The position numbers and the translations under genes are program-made. Shown piece after piece: positions 54,099-63,227 of a stretch of DNA of 64,000 bases. The notes beneath the pieces are model-generated. The model had not been told where the DNA came from and made no database searches. It saw nothing but the letters and a program-made list of their open reading frames with translations. The stretch is from the NCBI RefSeq assembly GCF_021166585.1, contig NZ_JAJOZE010000008.1:1-64000 (forward strand), written 5' to 3'. The stretch comes from Metabacillus kandeliae (lineage in GTDB: Bacteria > Bacillota > Bacilli > Bacillales > Bacillaceae). The stretch's first letter is position 1. Each line of letters opens with the position of its first letter.

Positions 54099-55034
54099 CT
54101 AATCCCGCAGGTTTCTTCCGGTCAGAGTAAGAAAAACGGTTTCCAGGTTTGGCGCCTGCTCATCGAGCGAGCGGATTTCAATCCCGGCACTGATGAAATA
54201 TTGCAGAATTCTGGACAGATTGCCGGCTTCTGAATCGGAGTTAATCTTAATCACGCTTTCCTCCTGAATGACCTCGTTCACGCCGTTGATTTCTTTTAGC
54301 GCTTTTATATCAAGATTTTCAGTTGATTTTACTTCAATCACCATGTCTTTTGTGTTCGTTATTATCGCGGCCAGCTCTTCCTTTGTGCCTTCCGCAATGA
54401 TCTTCCCGTGATCAATAATAGCAATTTTTGTGCAGATCTCTTCGACTTCTTCCATGTAATGGCTCGTGTAAATAATCGTACAGCCCATCTCATTCAGTTT
54501 CTTTACAGAAGATAAAATATAATTTCGTGAATGAGGATCAATGCCGACCGTTGGTTCATCCATAATAATCAGCTTCGGACGATGGGCAATGGCGCAGGCA
54601 ATATTCAGCCTTCTTTTCATCCCTCCTGAAAAGCTGTCAGGCTTGCTTTTCCGCTTGTCGCTAAGGCCTGTAAACTCAAGGGCCTCCTCTGCCCGCTCCT
54701 TGAGCTTCCTTCCTCTCAAGCCATACAGCCCGGCAAAGAATTCGACGTTTTCATAGGCTGTCAAATTCTCATATATGGCAATTTCCTGAGGCACAACCCC
54801 AATATTTCTTTTAGCAAACCTGGAATGCTTCGCGATATCCTTTTGTAGAAAAACGATGTTTCCCCCATTGCTTTTCATTAAGCCGGAAACCAAGTTAATG
54901 GTCGTGCTCTTCCCTGCTCCATTTGCACCTAAGAAGCCAAAGATTTCTCCTTCATGAATGGTTAAAGACATATTGTCAACAGCGATAAAATCCCCAAACT
55001 TTTTTGTCAGGTTTTTCATTGTTAGGATTTCCAT
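54099..55034 (-). CDS. ABC transporter ATPase, LnrL-like
   Basis: 311-residue drug-export ATPase: Walker A GANGAGKST at 36-44, Q-loop VPQEIAIYENLTA, signature FSGGMKRRL, Walker B LIIMDEPTVGIDP, and a C-terminal accessory domain as in DrrA/LnrL proteins. It drives the two permeases. ATG with GAGGCGAGG upstream. It has a promoter-like region and an inverted repeat at 55053-55079. Confidence 0.87.
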   Translation of the reverse strand: MEILTMKNLTKKFGDFIAVDNMSLTIHEGEIFGFLGANGAGKSTTINLVSGLMKSNGGNIVFLQKDIAKHSRFAKRNIGVVPQEIAIYENLTAYENVEFFAGLYGLRGRKLKERAEEALEFTGLSDKRKSKPDSFSGGMKRRLNIACAIAHRPKLIIMDEPTVGIDPHSRNYILSSVKKLNEMGCTIIYTSHYMEEVEEICTKIAIIDHGKIIAEGTKEELAAIITNTKDMVIEVKSTENLDIKALKEINGVNEVIQEESVIKINSDSEAGNLSRILQYFISAGIEIRSLDEQAPNLETVFLTLTGRNLRD

Positions 55035-55052
55035 TTCCTCGCCTCTCTCGTG

Positions 55053-55079
55053 AATGAATCACTTCTTGGATTCATTATA
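55053..55079 (-). promoter_or_regulatory. Promoter -10 and inverted repeat upstream of the ATPase gene
   Basis: TATAAT (plus 55074-55079) lies just upstream of an inverted repeat with arms AATGAATC and GATTCATT (55053-55060, 55069-55076) and an 8-base loop. The repeat overlaps the expected start of transcription, so it may be an operator for the neighbouring response regulator. The -35 is not clear. Confidence 0.4.
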
Positions 55080-55082
55080 AGA

Positions 55083-55122
55083 AAAAGGATGAACGGCCGG
55101 CAGTGCAATCGTTCATCCTTTT
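55083..55122 (-). terminator. Terminator between the kinase and the exporter genes
   Basis: AAAAGGATGAACG / CGTTCATCCTTTT stem of 13 bp, followed on the minus strand by TTTTTC. It separates the two-component genes from the exporter genes into two transcripts. Confidence 0.82.
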
Positions 55123-55160
55123 CACATGAGAATCTTCACTTTTTTTATTGAGTATGTTCA

Positions 55161-56294
55161 TCAGCCATGCCAGACATTTGCAATCGGCAGCAGCATTGTG
55201 ATCGTAAAACCGTCTTTTCCATGAAAAACAATGGTGCCGCCTGCGGAAGCTGTGCGTTCTTCCATTCCGATCAGGCCAAGGCCTTTTTCAACCTTTTCTG
55301 CCCCTTTTCCATTATCTTTTATTTCCGCTTTTACAACCTTATGCAGCACCTCAAGCCTAACAGAAATACAGTCTGCGTCCGCATATCGAAGAGTGTTGGT
55401 CATCCCCTCTGCCATGTTGTCATAGATGACCTTCCATTGAAGCTGCGAAATGGCCTCAATATTCCCTTTGTGAACAAGCTGGACGCTGATTCTATGAGTG
55501 GCAGAAAACTCCTCTGCAAGCAGCCGGATTCTGCTAAGCCCCATTTGCTCTGCCGGCGGCTTCATATTTTTCAAAGTGAGACGAATGCTCTCAATCCCTT
55601 CTTTTGAAATATGGATCGCATTTTGAAGAAGCTCTCTTGCCTTTTCAGCATCCTTATCCAGCAAATGCTTGGCGGCTTCCATCTGAATCAGGGCCCCTGT
55701 CATCGAATGCCCGATTTTATCGTGAATTTCCTGTGACAGCCTGTTTCGTTCCTCAAGCTTGAACGAATAGTGCAGCTGCCTTGAGTATTCCGTATTTTCA
55801 TTCAGGTTCTTCGTCAGGAGAATAAGATCCCTTCTCATTTTGTCATTATGATACTCCAGCCGCTGCACCCTTTTTTCGTAACTTTCCGCCAGTATATACA
55901 CAAGAAAGCTGAATAGAGCCGCCAAGAAATAAAAGAGCTGCACAGACTGTGAAATCAAGCTTACTGGGAGGAGAAGCAGCAATAAAGCAAGCCATTTATT
56001 AAGGCTGGCAGGTGCAGCCAGCTCCAGAAAATTCAGCGGCATCAAAATGATGAATAGCGGGTGGACTGTGAAAAATCCGGAGGCCGCCGCAGATAGAGCA
56101 GCGAACAACGCCAATCTTTGCAGGACAGGCCCCTTTGCAATAGAGCCTGTTAAATTAAAGCAAAGGTACAGAAGGACAAGCAGCACCGCTTGCGGGATCT
56201 GTACTTCCTTTGTTTGGATAAAGTATAAAGCCAAAACCAGGATAAAAAACAGCTTTGCTGTATTGATCCACACCATCATAATCCTAGTCAGCAT
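55161..56294 (-). CDS. Sensor histidine kinase, LnrJ-like (NarL-type partner)
   Basis: 377 residues: five or six N-terminal membrane segments (about 7-137) with short loops, a coiled region, HisKA_3 with His191 in QEIHDKIGHSMTG, and a HATPase (DNGKGAEKVEKGLGLIGM). The membrane-embedded sensor without extracellular domain is typical of LnrJ/YvfT-type kinases that sense membrane-active agents. Overlaps the response regulator gene by 11 bases. Confidence 0.87.
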   Translation of the reverse strand: MLTRIMMVWINTAKLFFILVLALYFIQTKEVQIPQAVLLVLLYLCFNLTGSIAKGPVLQRLALFAALSAAASGFFTVHPLFIILMPLNFLELAAPASLNKWLALLLLLLPVSLISQSVQLFYFLAALFSFLVYILAESYEKRVQRLEYHNDKMRRDLILLTKNLNENTEYSRQLHYSFKLEERNRLSQEIHDKIGHSMTGALIQMEAAKHLLDKDAEKARELLQNAIHISKEGIESIRLTLKNMKPPAEQMGLSRIRLLAEEFSATHRISVQLVHKGNIEAISQLQWKVIYDNMAEGMTNTLRYADADCISVRLEVLHKVVKAEIKDNGKGAEKVEKGLGLIGMEERTASAGGTIVFHGKDGFTITMLLPIANVWHG

Positions 56295-56931
56295 TCCCTG
56301 TTAAATAATAGATGGCGATTTGCGTTCTGTGCTCCAAGCCAGTTTTGGAAAGAATAGAAGAAATATAATTGGCTGCCGTTCCTTCCGAAATGAACAGCTT
56401 TTTTGAAATTTCCTTATTTGAAAAGCCTTTGGCAATGAGCTTCATAATACTTAGCTCTCTTTCTGTGAAAAGCTTACGATCAATTTTGAGGGTTTCCTGA
56501 GGCCCCTCTAGGAGATTCGCCTTGAGTTTTTCAAGAACCGTATCCTGCAGAATACTGTTCCCATGATGAACCGCTGTGATCGCTTCTTTAATTCTTTCCG
56601 GATCAGTATTTTTCAATAAATAGCCCTTTGCCCCGTTCCGAATGGCTTCAAGGATATAAGCATCATCATCAAAGGTGGTGAGAATCAGCGGCTTTGTCTT
56701 CGTTTGACCTGCTATCAGACCCGCTGCCTCCACCCCGTTCATGTTCGGCATCTGCACATCAAGCAGGGCAACATCAATCTCGTGCTTCAAACAATAGTCA
56801 ACGGCTTCCTTCCCATCTGACACTGTTGCTGCAACTTCAAATTCCTCGTACGTTGTTAAAATAATTTTCATGCCTTCTCTTATGAAGGAATTATCATCTG
56901 CGACAATCAATTTTATTTTTATTGAGTTCAT
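56284..56931 (-). CDS. Response regulator, NarL/LuxR family, LnrK-like
   Basis: 215 residues: receiver domain with phospho-acceptor Asp58 in ALLDVQMPNMNG, TFDDD and LLKNTDP, then a LuxR-type HTH (LFTERELSIMKLIAKGFSNKEISKKL). It is the first gene of its operon; strong AGGAGGG site. In B. subtilis LnrJ-LnrK activates lnrLMN; here RR precedes HK, unlike that order. Likely controls the adjacent exporter. Confidence 0.88.
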   Translation of the reverse strand: MNSIKIKLIVADDNSFIREGMKIILTTYEEFEVAATVSDGKEAVDYCLKHEIDVALLDVQMPNMNGVEAAGLIAGQTKTKPLILTTFDDDAYILEAIRNGAKGYLLKNTDPERIKEAITAVHHGNSILQDTVLEKLKANLLEGPQETLKIDRKLFTERELSIMKLIAKGFSNKEISKKLFISEGTAANYISSILSKTGLEHRTQIAIYYLTGNAD

Positions 56932-57040
56932 CCCCTTTCCCTCCTGTTTTGAACATCAGCCTGTTTCAAATCTCTGGATCAGGATAAATACTAATAGAGG
57001 AATTTGTGCACCGCCAATCAAAATCGAAGAGGACTGAGCT

Positions 57041-58447
57041 ATGGAAAATACGCAAACACAACCAAACACGAATGTCAGAACAGGACCCATTGTTGCTGTT
57101 CTGATCTCAGGCGCTTTTATAGCGATCCTGAATCAGACGCTTCTGGCAACAGCTTTGCCCCATATTATGAAGGACTTAAGTTTATCCCCTAATACGGTTC
57201 AATGGCTGCAGACCATATTCCTTCTCGTAAATGGAATAATGATTCCGATTACAGCGTTTTTGACAGCCAAATTTACAACAAGGGCCCTTTTCCTAAGTGC
57301 TGTCGCCTTATTCGCCATCGGAACATTTGTCTGCTCCATTGCTCCGGGTTTCTCCCTTTTAATTGTCGGCCGGATTATCCAGGGAGCAGGCGCCGGGATC
57401 ATTCTTCCGTTGATTCAAACCGTGCTGTTTGTCATCTTCCCCATTGAAAAAAGAGGACAGGCGATGGGGATTTTCGGTCTCGTTATCGCATTTGCACCAG
57501 CTATAGGCCCTACGCTTTCCGGCTGGATTGTGGATCAATATCCCTGGAGAACACTGTTTGATATTGTATTGCCGATTGCTATCATAGATTTCATCGTAGC
57601 GTTCTTTATCTTAAAAAATGTCACAGAACAGACTCATCCGAAACTCGATATCAGCTCCATTGTTTTATCCACCCTTGGATTCGGGGGCTTGCTTTTCGGA
57701 TTCAGCAGCGCCGGAAATATCGGCTGGGGAAGTCCATTAGTGTATATTCCGCTCGCAGTTGGTGTGATTTCACTGGTTATCTTTATCCGCCGACAATTTC
57801 ATCTGAAGGAGCCGATTCTGGAATTTAAAGTATTTCAAAACAGAACATTTACTTTTACGACCATGATCGCAGCCATTGTCTTCGTCGTGATGATCTCAAG
57901 CGCGACCATTCTTCCGATTTACATGCAGAACCTGCTGAATTATTCTGCTTTAAAGTCAGGTTTGATGCTTCTCCCTGGAGCTATTGTGATGGGGGCCATG
58001 TCCCCCATTTCCGGAAGGCTGTATGATCGGATCGGTGCAAAAAAGCTTGCCATTCCAGGCTTATTGATCACAACCGTTACGACCTTCCTGCTCAGCAACC
58101 TTTCTTCTGAGACATCTTTCGCTTATTTGGCAACCATTAATGCAATCAGGCTGTTTGGCGTCGGAATGGTCATGATGCCAGTAACAACGGCAGGGCTTAA
58201 TCAGCTGCCAAAGCATTTAATTTCTCATGGCACTGCCATGAATAATACCATGCGCCAGATCGCAGGCTCTATCGGAACTGCAATCCTGTTTACCGTAATC
58301 GCTAGCGCTCAAATGGCAACTGGCCAACAGGGCGGACAGGGAATGATTCACGGTATAAACATTTCCTTTATTGTCACAGGAGTGATCTGTGCATGCGGGC
58401 TCATTTTTGCCTTCCTGCTGCATGAAGATAAGGAAAATACTGAATAA
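57041..58447 (+). CDS. MFS multidrug transporter, DHA2 family (LmrB-like)
   Basis: 468-residue transporter with about 14 membrane segments. Visible: FIAILNQTLLATALPHIMKDL, RIIQGAGAGIILPLIQTVLF and PAIGPTLSGWIVDQYPWR. Its size and pattern resemble LmrB of B. subtilis (lincomycin). It is divergent from the two-component genes with only about 110 bases between. AGAGGAC site before ATG. Confidence 0.9.
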   Translation: MENTQTQPNTNVRTGPIVAVLISGAFIAILNQTLLATALPHIMKDLSLSPNTVQWLQTIFLLVNGIMIPITAFLTAKFTTRALFLSAVALFAIGTFVCSIAPGFSLLIVGRIIQGAGAGIILPLIQTVLFVIFPIEKRGQAMGIFGLVIAFAPAIGPTLSGWIVDQYPWRTLFDIVLPIAIIDFIVAFFILKNVTEQTHPKLDISSIVLSTLGFGGLLFGFSSAGNIGWGSPLVYIPLAVGVISLVIFIRRQFHLKEPILEFKVFQNRTFTFTTMIAAIVFVVMISSATILPIYMQNLLNYSALKSGLMLLPGAIVMGAMSPISGRLYDRIGAKKLAIPGLLITTVTTFLLSNLSSETSFAYLATINAIRLFGVGMVMMPVTTAGLNQLPKHLISHGTAMNNTMRQIAGSIGTAILFTVIASAQMATGQQGGQGMIHGINISFIVTGVICACGLIFAFLLHEDKENTE

Positions 58448-58459
58448 TAGATCATCCAT

Positions 58460-58485
58460 AGCCTGCTTTCTGAGCGGGCTTTTTT
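58460..58485 (+). terminator. Terminator of the MFS gene
   Basis: AGCCTGCT / AGCGGGCT stem (one G-T pair) with TTTTTT tail, 13 bases after the stop codon. Confidence 0.82.
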
Positions 58486-58584
58486 ATTTTGAAAATCCCT
58501 GGCATCTATGTCCCTGGATATGGTAAAATCGGTTCCTATCTGAAAATTCAGGCGGAAAATCTCATTCTGGGAGGTAACTGATTT

Positions 58585-60684
58585 ATGGCAGGTTTTGATC
58601 AAAGTGCCTTTGATTACGAGCAGCAGCAGCTCAAAAAACACGCTGCCGAGATTCATCGCCAGCTGGAACGGCTTGAAGCAGCAGAAAAGTACACAGGAAG
58701 CGACATTACGGAGCAGTCCTTGGAAGACGTGCGCGAAAAAGGGCGGCAAAGCCTAAGAGTCGCAAATCACGAGCCTTATTTCGGGCGCCTTGATTTTCAG
58801 GAGGACGGGACGGATGCTCCCCTCCCGCTTTACATCGGCAAGGCTGGCGTGAGTGAAGAATCAGGCAGGGATGTGATGATTGTCGACTGGCGCGCACCTG
58901 TTGCCAGTCTCTTTTACTCCTTTACCGGCGGAGAGGAAACAGCCTTTTATGATTCCCCGGAAGGACTGATTGAAGGAAATATCCATCTGAAACGGAACAT
59001 AGTTGTGCGAAGCCAGGAGCTTTTGCGGGTTGTCGATACGTATGAAAAAGGCAAGGAAAACCACGGTGCCGCAGATGAATTCCTCCTTTACCGGCTTGGA
59101 GAGCGGAAAGACAGCAAGCTCCGGGACATCGTATCAACCATCCAGGCGGAACAAAATGACATTATCCGGTCAAAACGCGATGCGGCGCTTATTATACAAG
59201 GTGTGGCCGGAAGCGGCAAAACAACTGTTGCGCTTCACAGGCTCGCATATTTGATATACGAGTACCGCGAAAACATGGAAGCAGAGCGGATGATTATTTT
59301 TGCACCAAATGCCATGTTTCTGGATTATATCTCGAACGTTCTTCCAGAGCTCGGGGTTGGCAATATTCAGCAGACAACCTTCACAGACTGGGCAAAAAGA
59401 ATGCTCGAAAGCAAGGTGAAAATCCTTCAGGAAACGGTAAAAACAGAAGAATGGTTTGCTCCAGGCCCGCAGAGAAGCGGAGCGAAACGCCTGCGGACTG
59501 GAAGGCTGAAAGGCTCGCTCTCCTATATGAATCTTGTCAGCAGGCTGATGGAAGATCTGCTCGCAAAAAGTGTTCCGGACAAAGACTTTGAGGCCTGGGA
59601 GAATACGGTTCTCAAACAAGAAACCATAGCGGAATGGTACCACAGTGATACGAAGAGCACAGCTTCCCGAAAGCGGGAGCGGGTGCAGGAAAAAATAAAG
59701 CGCTGGCTGGATCATGAGCTTGCGAAGATCTGGGAACAGAAGGTGCAGAAAGAAACGAAGAAGAAGGCGAACCAGCGTCTCAGAGCTTATATGAATTCCT
59801 GGCCTTCTCTTGATCCGCTGGCCCTTTATAAAGAAATTTTGTCTGCGGAAGAAATGCGCGCCTACCTTCCTGATGAGCTCTATCGGACAACGATGAAGGC
59901 CGCTGGAAAGAAAACAGTGCTTGAAGAAGATCTGGCAGCCCTGCTTCATATTCAGCTTCTGGTCAGCGGGATGGACAGGGATGCGAAATTCCAGCATTGC
60001 GTGATTGATGAAGCACAGGATTTCTCCCCTTATCAAATTGCCCTATTAAACCAGCTGTCTGTACGCGGATCATTTACCATTCTGGGAGACCTTTCCCAGG
60101 GCATTTATGATGATAAGGGGCTTGAAAGCTGGGAAGAGCTTCACCCCATCTTTGAAAAAGAGCATCTGGCCTATTTTGAACTGGAGAAAAGCTACCGTTC
60201 CACAATGGAAATTATTGAATTTGCTAACGGAGTCCTTACTTCTGCTTACCAGCCTGCGGTCCTCGCAAGCCCTGTTTTCAGAAGTGCTGATGATGTGAGA
60301 GTAGAAGAAACAGCAGAAGGCGAAGAAACCGAAAAGCTCATAGAGGCGCTGTCAGAGCTTTCGGAGCAGAATGCCAATACCATTGGCATCATCGGCAGAA
60401 CGGAAGAGCATTGCGAAAGAATCCATAGGGAGCTAGCCGAACGGGGACAGCATGCCTCCATTCTATCAGGCGGTAAAAGAGATTATGGGGGCGGTATTTC
60501 TGTTATCCCGATTCATCTTGCCAAAGGACTGGAATTTGATGCCGTCTTAATCTGTGACGCCAATAAGGAACATTACGAGAAAACACCATGGGATGCGAAG
60601 CTTCTTTATGTTGGGTGTACAAGAGCCCTGCATTTTCTTAGAATCTACTACTCAGGGGAACCTTCTCCACTGCTTCCGTTATAA
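58585..60684 (+). CDS. helD: HelD-like UvrD/Rep-family helicase
   Basis: 699-residue superfamily 1 ATPase. N-terminal coiled coil (about 8-60), a HelD-type MIVDWRAPVASLFY motif near 98-112, Walker A GVAGSGKTT at 206-214, CVIDEAQDF (motif II), ILGDLSQGIYD, KSYRSTMEI and the closing VGCTRALHFL. HelD binds RNA polymerase and recycles stalled complexes, removing sigma and DNA or rifampicin. It is shorter than B. subtilis HelD (774), mostly in the middle. Sits alone with its own terminator. Confidence 0.85.
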   Translation: MAGFDQSAFDYEQQQLKKHAAEIHRQLERLEAAEKYTGSDITEQSLEDVREKGRQSLRVANHEPYFGRLDFQEDGTDAPLPLYIGKAGVSEESGRDVMIVDWRAPVASLFYSFTGGEETAFYDSPEGLIEGNIHLKRNIVVRSQELLRVVDTYEKGKENHGAADEFLLYRLGERKDSKLRDIVSTIQAEQNDIIRSKRDAALIIQGVAGSGKTTVALHRLAYLIYEYRENMEAERMIIFAPNAMFLDYISNVLPELGVGNIQQTTFTDWAKRMLESKVKILQETVKTEEWFAPGPQRSGAKRLRTGRLKGSLSYMNLVSRLMEDLLAKSVPDKDFEAWENTVLKQETIAEWYHSDTKSTASRKRERVQEKIKRWLDHELAKIWEQKVQKETKKKANQRLRAYMNSWPSLDPLALYKEILSAEEMRAYLPDELYRTTMKAAGKKTVLEEDLAALLHIQLLVSGMDRDAKFQHCVIDEAQDFSPYQIALLNQLSVRGSFTILGDLSQGIYDDKGLESWEELHPIFEKEHLAYFELEKSYRSTMEIIEFANGVLTSAYQPAVLASPVFRSADDVRVEETAEGEETEKLIEALSELSEQNANTIGIIGRTEEHCERIHRELAERGQHASILSGGKRDYGGGISVIPIHLAKGLEFDAVLICDANKEHYEKTPWDAKLLYVGCTRALHFLRIYYSGEPSPLLPL

Positions 60685-60696
60685 GAAACTTTATGC

Positions 60697-60722
60697 AAAA
60701 GGCGGCGGATTGGCCGCCTTTT
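60697..60722 (+). terminator. Terminator of helD
   Basis: AAAAGGCGGC / GCCGCCTTTT stem of 10 bp, 12 bases after the stop. Confidence 0.85.
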
Positions 60723-60859
60723 GCCAGCATTCCCTTTTCCTTTTCTTTGCTTATTTTCAGGCACAATGTTTGGCAGGCATGCGAATTTAGAATAGGCTTA
60801 AAAGAAAGGCTGCATCTATTGTGCAGCCTTTCACTACATAAGGCGAAGGAGTGAAATAA

Positions 60860-61576
60860 TTGACTTCAATCAAAGGCAAATCAGCTTTAATTACAGGCGG
60901 TGCACGGGGAATTGGCCGTGCTGCAGCAGTGGCACTCGCAAAAGAAGGCGTGAATATCGGCCTTATCAGCACAACTGTTTCAAACCTTGAAAAAGCGGCA
61001 GAAGAATTAAACAGCTACGGTGTGAAAGTAACATACGCTGCCGTTGACGTTAAAGACGGTGCAGCAGTATCCCAAGCCGTGGAACAAATTAAAGGCGAGC
61101 TTGGAACGATTGATATTTTAATTAACAACGCAGGCATTGGAAAGTTCGGCGGCTTCCTCGAGCTCTCTCCTGAAGAATGGGAAAACATCATCCAAGTGAA
61201 CTTGATGGGTGTTTACCACGTCACGAGAGCTGTTCTTCCAGGCATGATCCAGCAGAAATCAGGGGACATTATCAACATTTCCTCCACATCAGGCGAAAGA
61301 GGTTCAGCGGCGTCAAGTGCTTACAGTGCCTCTAAGTTCGGTCTCATGGGACTGACTGAATCCCTGATGCAGGAAGTGCGGAAGCATAACATCCGGGTGA
61401 CAGCTCTTACGCCAAGCACTGTCGCAACAGATCTCGCAAAGGATGCGAATCTGACTGACGGCAACCCTGAAAAAGTCATGCAGCCGGAAGACATTGCCGA
61501 AATCATTGTTTCCCAGCTGAAGCTGAATCCGCGCATTTTTATCAAGTCCGCAGGCATGTGGTCGACGAATCCGTAA
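60860..61576 (+). CDS. SDR oxidoreductase, FabG-like 3-ketoacyl reductase
   Basis: 238-residue short-chain dehydrogenase: TGGARGIGR cofactor loop near 13-21, NNAGIG, ISSTSG serine and YSASKFG catalytic pair near 152-158. It resembles the FabG/YkvO group; the true substrate is unknown, and the housekeeping fabG is expected elsewhere. TTG 60860 with GAAGGAG 8 bases upstream. Confidence 0.87.
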   Translation: MTSIKGKSALITGGARGIGRAAAVALAKEGVNIGLISTTVSNLEKAAEELNSYGVKVTYAAVDVKDGAAVSQAVEQIKGELGTIDILINNAGIGKFGGFLELSPEEWENIIQVNLMGVYHVTRAVLPGMIQQKSGDIINISSTSGERGSAASSAYSASKFGLMGLTESLMQEVRKHNIRVTALTPSTVATDLAKDANLTDGNPEKVMQPEDIAEIIVSQLKLNPRIFIKSAGMWSTNP

Positions 61577-61582
61577 ACAAGT

Positions 61583-61616
61583 AAGGCATCCTGATTTTTG
61601 TCAGGATGCCTTTTTT
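61583..61616 (+). terminator. Terminator of the SDR gene
   Basis: GGCATCCTGA / TCAGGATGCC stem of 10 bp and TTTTTT tail, 9 bases after the stop. Confidence 0.9.
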
Positions 61617-61650
61617 ACAAAGAGAAGGACACGATTAATGACCCTCTTTC

Positions 61651-62040
61651 TTATAAATCACCAGATAAAAACTGTGCCTGTCCCCTGCCAAAGCTCCAGT
61701 CCGCATCTCCGTTTTCGGTAATGGAAACCATCACATCCTCTTGTGCAACACCGCAATTCTCCTTTAGGTTCCGCACCAGAAACTGATAAAACTTTTGCTT
61801 CTGTTCTTCTGTGCGCTTTCGGCTTGTCATTGAAACAATAACCATCTTGTTTGTTCTCGTAAAGCCAAGTCCTGTATCTTCAATGATCATCTCGTTTTCC
61901 GGATGCTGATGCACAATTTGGTAGCGGTCCCTTTCTGGTACCTGGAAGGCCTCTACCATGGCCTCATGAGCAGCATCCAGCAGCTGCTTCAATTCTTCTT
62001 TTGATCTGCCTTCGATTAAGTCAAAGCGAACTAGCGGCAT
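61651..62040 (-). CDS. Tautomerase-family protein (YrdN type)
   Basis: 129-residue member of the tautomerase superfamily with the catalytic N-terminal proline in [45 protein letters not shown] is the second signature; the end [11 protein letters not shown] is the Tautomerase_2 pattern (B. subtilis YrdN). Substrate unknown. It runs convergent with the SDR gene. ATG start with GAGGGG upstream. Confidence 0.85.
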   Translation of the reverse strand: MPLVRFDLIEGRSKEELKQLLDAAHEAMVEAFQVPERDRYQIVHQHPENEMIIEDTGLGFTRTNKMVIVSMTSRKRTEEQKQKFYQFLVRNLKENCGVAQEDVMVSITENGDADWSFGRGQAQFLSGDL

Positions 62041-62184
62041 ACAGAAACCCCTCTCCTATTGGAATAAGCTTACTATAGCATTTGTCCTTTGGAAGCGGCA
62101 AAGGATGAGGTGGTTAATTGATTTTTTAATAGCTTAATTCTATTTTGACTAAGTCTGGATGCTCGCCAATTAAGCAGGCATTCT
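62041..62184. other. Intergenic region left of the inverted phrase repeats
   Basis: The ribosome site and promoter of the tautomerase gene lie here on the minus strand; nothing else is recognised. Confidence 0.3.
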
Positions 62185-62295
62185 GGACAGTTAACTTGCG
62201 GAAACCCCAGTAAAGTCGTTAAATTGGAAATCTTAAATTGGACAGTAAACACCCTGATTTGGAAAGTGAAACCGTTAAATCAGACAGTAAACGCT
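62185..62295 (-). repeat. Phrase repeats, TTTACTGTCC type, inverted copy of the 26.5-kb block
   Basis: The phrase GGACAGTAAAC and variants (GGACAGTTAAC, CCCAGTAAAG, GGAAAGTGAAAC, AGACAGTAAAC) occurs with CAG/AAG at 62188, 62208, 62243, 62264 and 62285; three of the four gaps are 20-21. It is the reverse complement of TTTACTGTCC. Nothing is encoded. It sits between the divergent tautomerase and PAP2 genes. Confidence 0.7.
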
Positions 62296-62457
62296 TTCAC
62301 AAGAGGCCGCTTACACTTCCGTTTACATCAAATTCTCAATTTTAAAAGCTAAAAACTCCCTATTGCAAACTGGAGCGTTTTTTAAACACTTTTAAGACTA
62401 TTTTAATGCTGCAAGGGTATGAAGTAAGTTAAACCATTGATGTAAGGGGCTAGAGAG

Positions 62458-63138
62458 ATGAAGCATGAAAAAGTCGAGCAACATTTAAGCAAAGCTTTTT
62501 TAATAAGTTTAGTTTTTGCTGTTTTATTCGGCGCTATGGCGGTTTTTGTTCATGAGAGCCTTGTGCATTCCTTTGATTACCATATCATTTCCTTCGTACA
62601 GGGGTTTGAAAACACTCAGCTTACTGTGATCATGAAATTTCTCTCCTGGATTGGTTCAGCATGGGTTGTGTTTGTTCTGGCCATATTGTCTTTCCTGTTA
62701 TTCAAAAAGATTTTGATGCACCGAAGCGAGGCCGTGCTGTTCATTATGGTGGTGCTTGGTTCAGCGGTTTTGAATCAAATTTTAAAACTCCTGTTTCACC
62801 GTTCCAGACCAAGCCTGCACAGAATTGCCCACGCTTCAGGCTTCAGTTTTCCAAGCGGGCATTCCATGGAAGCCGTTGCCTTTTACGGGATCCTTGCTTT
62901 TATCCTATGGCGTCACACACCGGTACTTTGGGGAAGAATTTTGCTGATTATTTTCAGCTCAGCAATGATCCTCGGCATCGGAGTCAGCCGGATATACTTA
63001 GGTGTTCACTTTCCGAGCGATGTTCTTGGCGGATATTTATGCAGTACGTTTTGGCTTGCTTTATCGATCGCCTATTACAAACGGGCAAAAAGAAGGGGTG
63101 CCGAAACACTAGCAGACGATATCGAAAAAACGAGTTAA
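62458..63138 (+). CDS. PAP2-family lipid phosphatase
   Basis: 226-residue membrane phosphatase with six hydrophobic segments. The three catalytic motifs are KLLFHRSRP, SFPSGHS and SRIYLGVHFPSDVLGG. The family dephosphorylates undecaprenyl pyrophosphate or phosphatidylglycerol phosphate; here the undecaprenyl type (BcrC/PgpB) is likely. Start ATG 62458 after AAGGGGC. Upstream is the phrase-repeat block; no operon partner is seen. Confidence 0.9.
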   Translation: MKHEKVEQHLSKAFLISLVFAVLFGAMAVFVHESLVHSFDYHIISFVQGFENTQLTVIMKFLSWIGSAWVVFVLAILSFLLFKKILMHRSEAVLFIMVVLGSAVLNQILKLLFHRSRPSLHRIAHASGFSFPSGHSMEAVAFYGILAFILWRHTPVLWGRILLIIFSSAMILGIGVSRIYLGVHFPSDVLGGYLCSTFWLALSIAYYKRAKRRGAETLADDIEKTS

Positions 63139-63227
63139 AACTTGACTTAGAGTAAACTCTAACCAATATAATTTAAAACGGAAATGGTTAAAACTAATAG
63201 ATGATTGATATTAGAGGAGGACATCAT

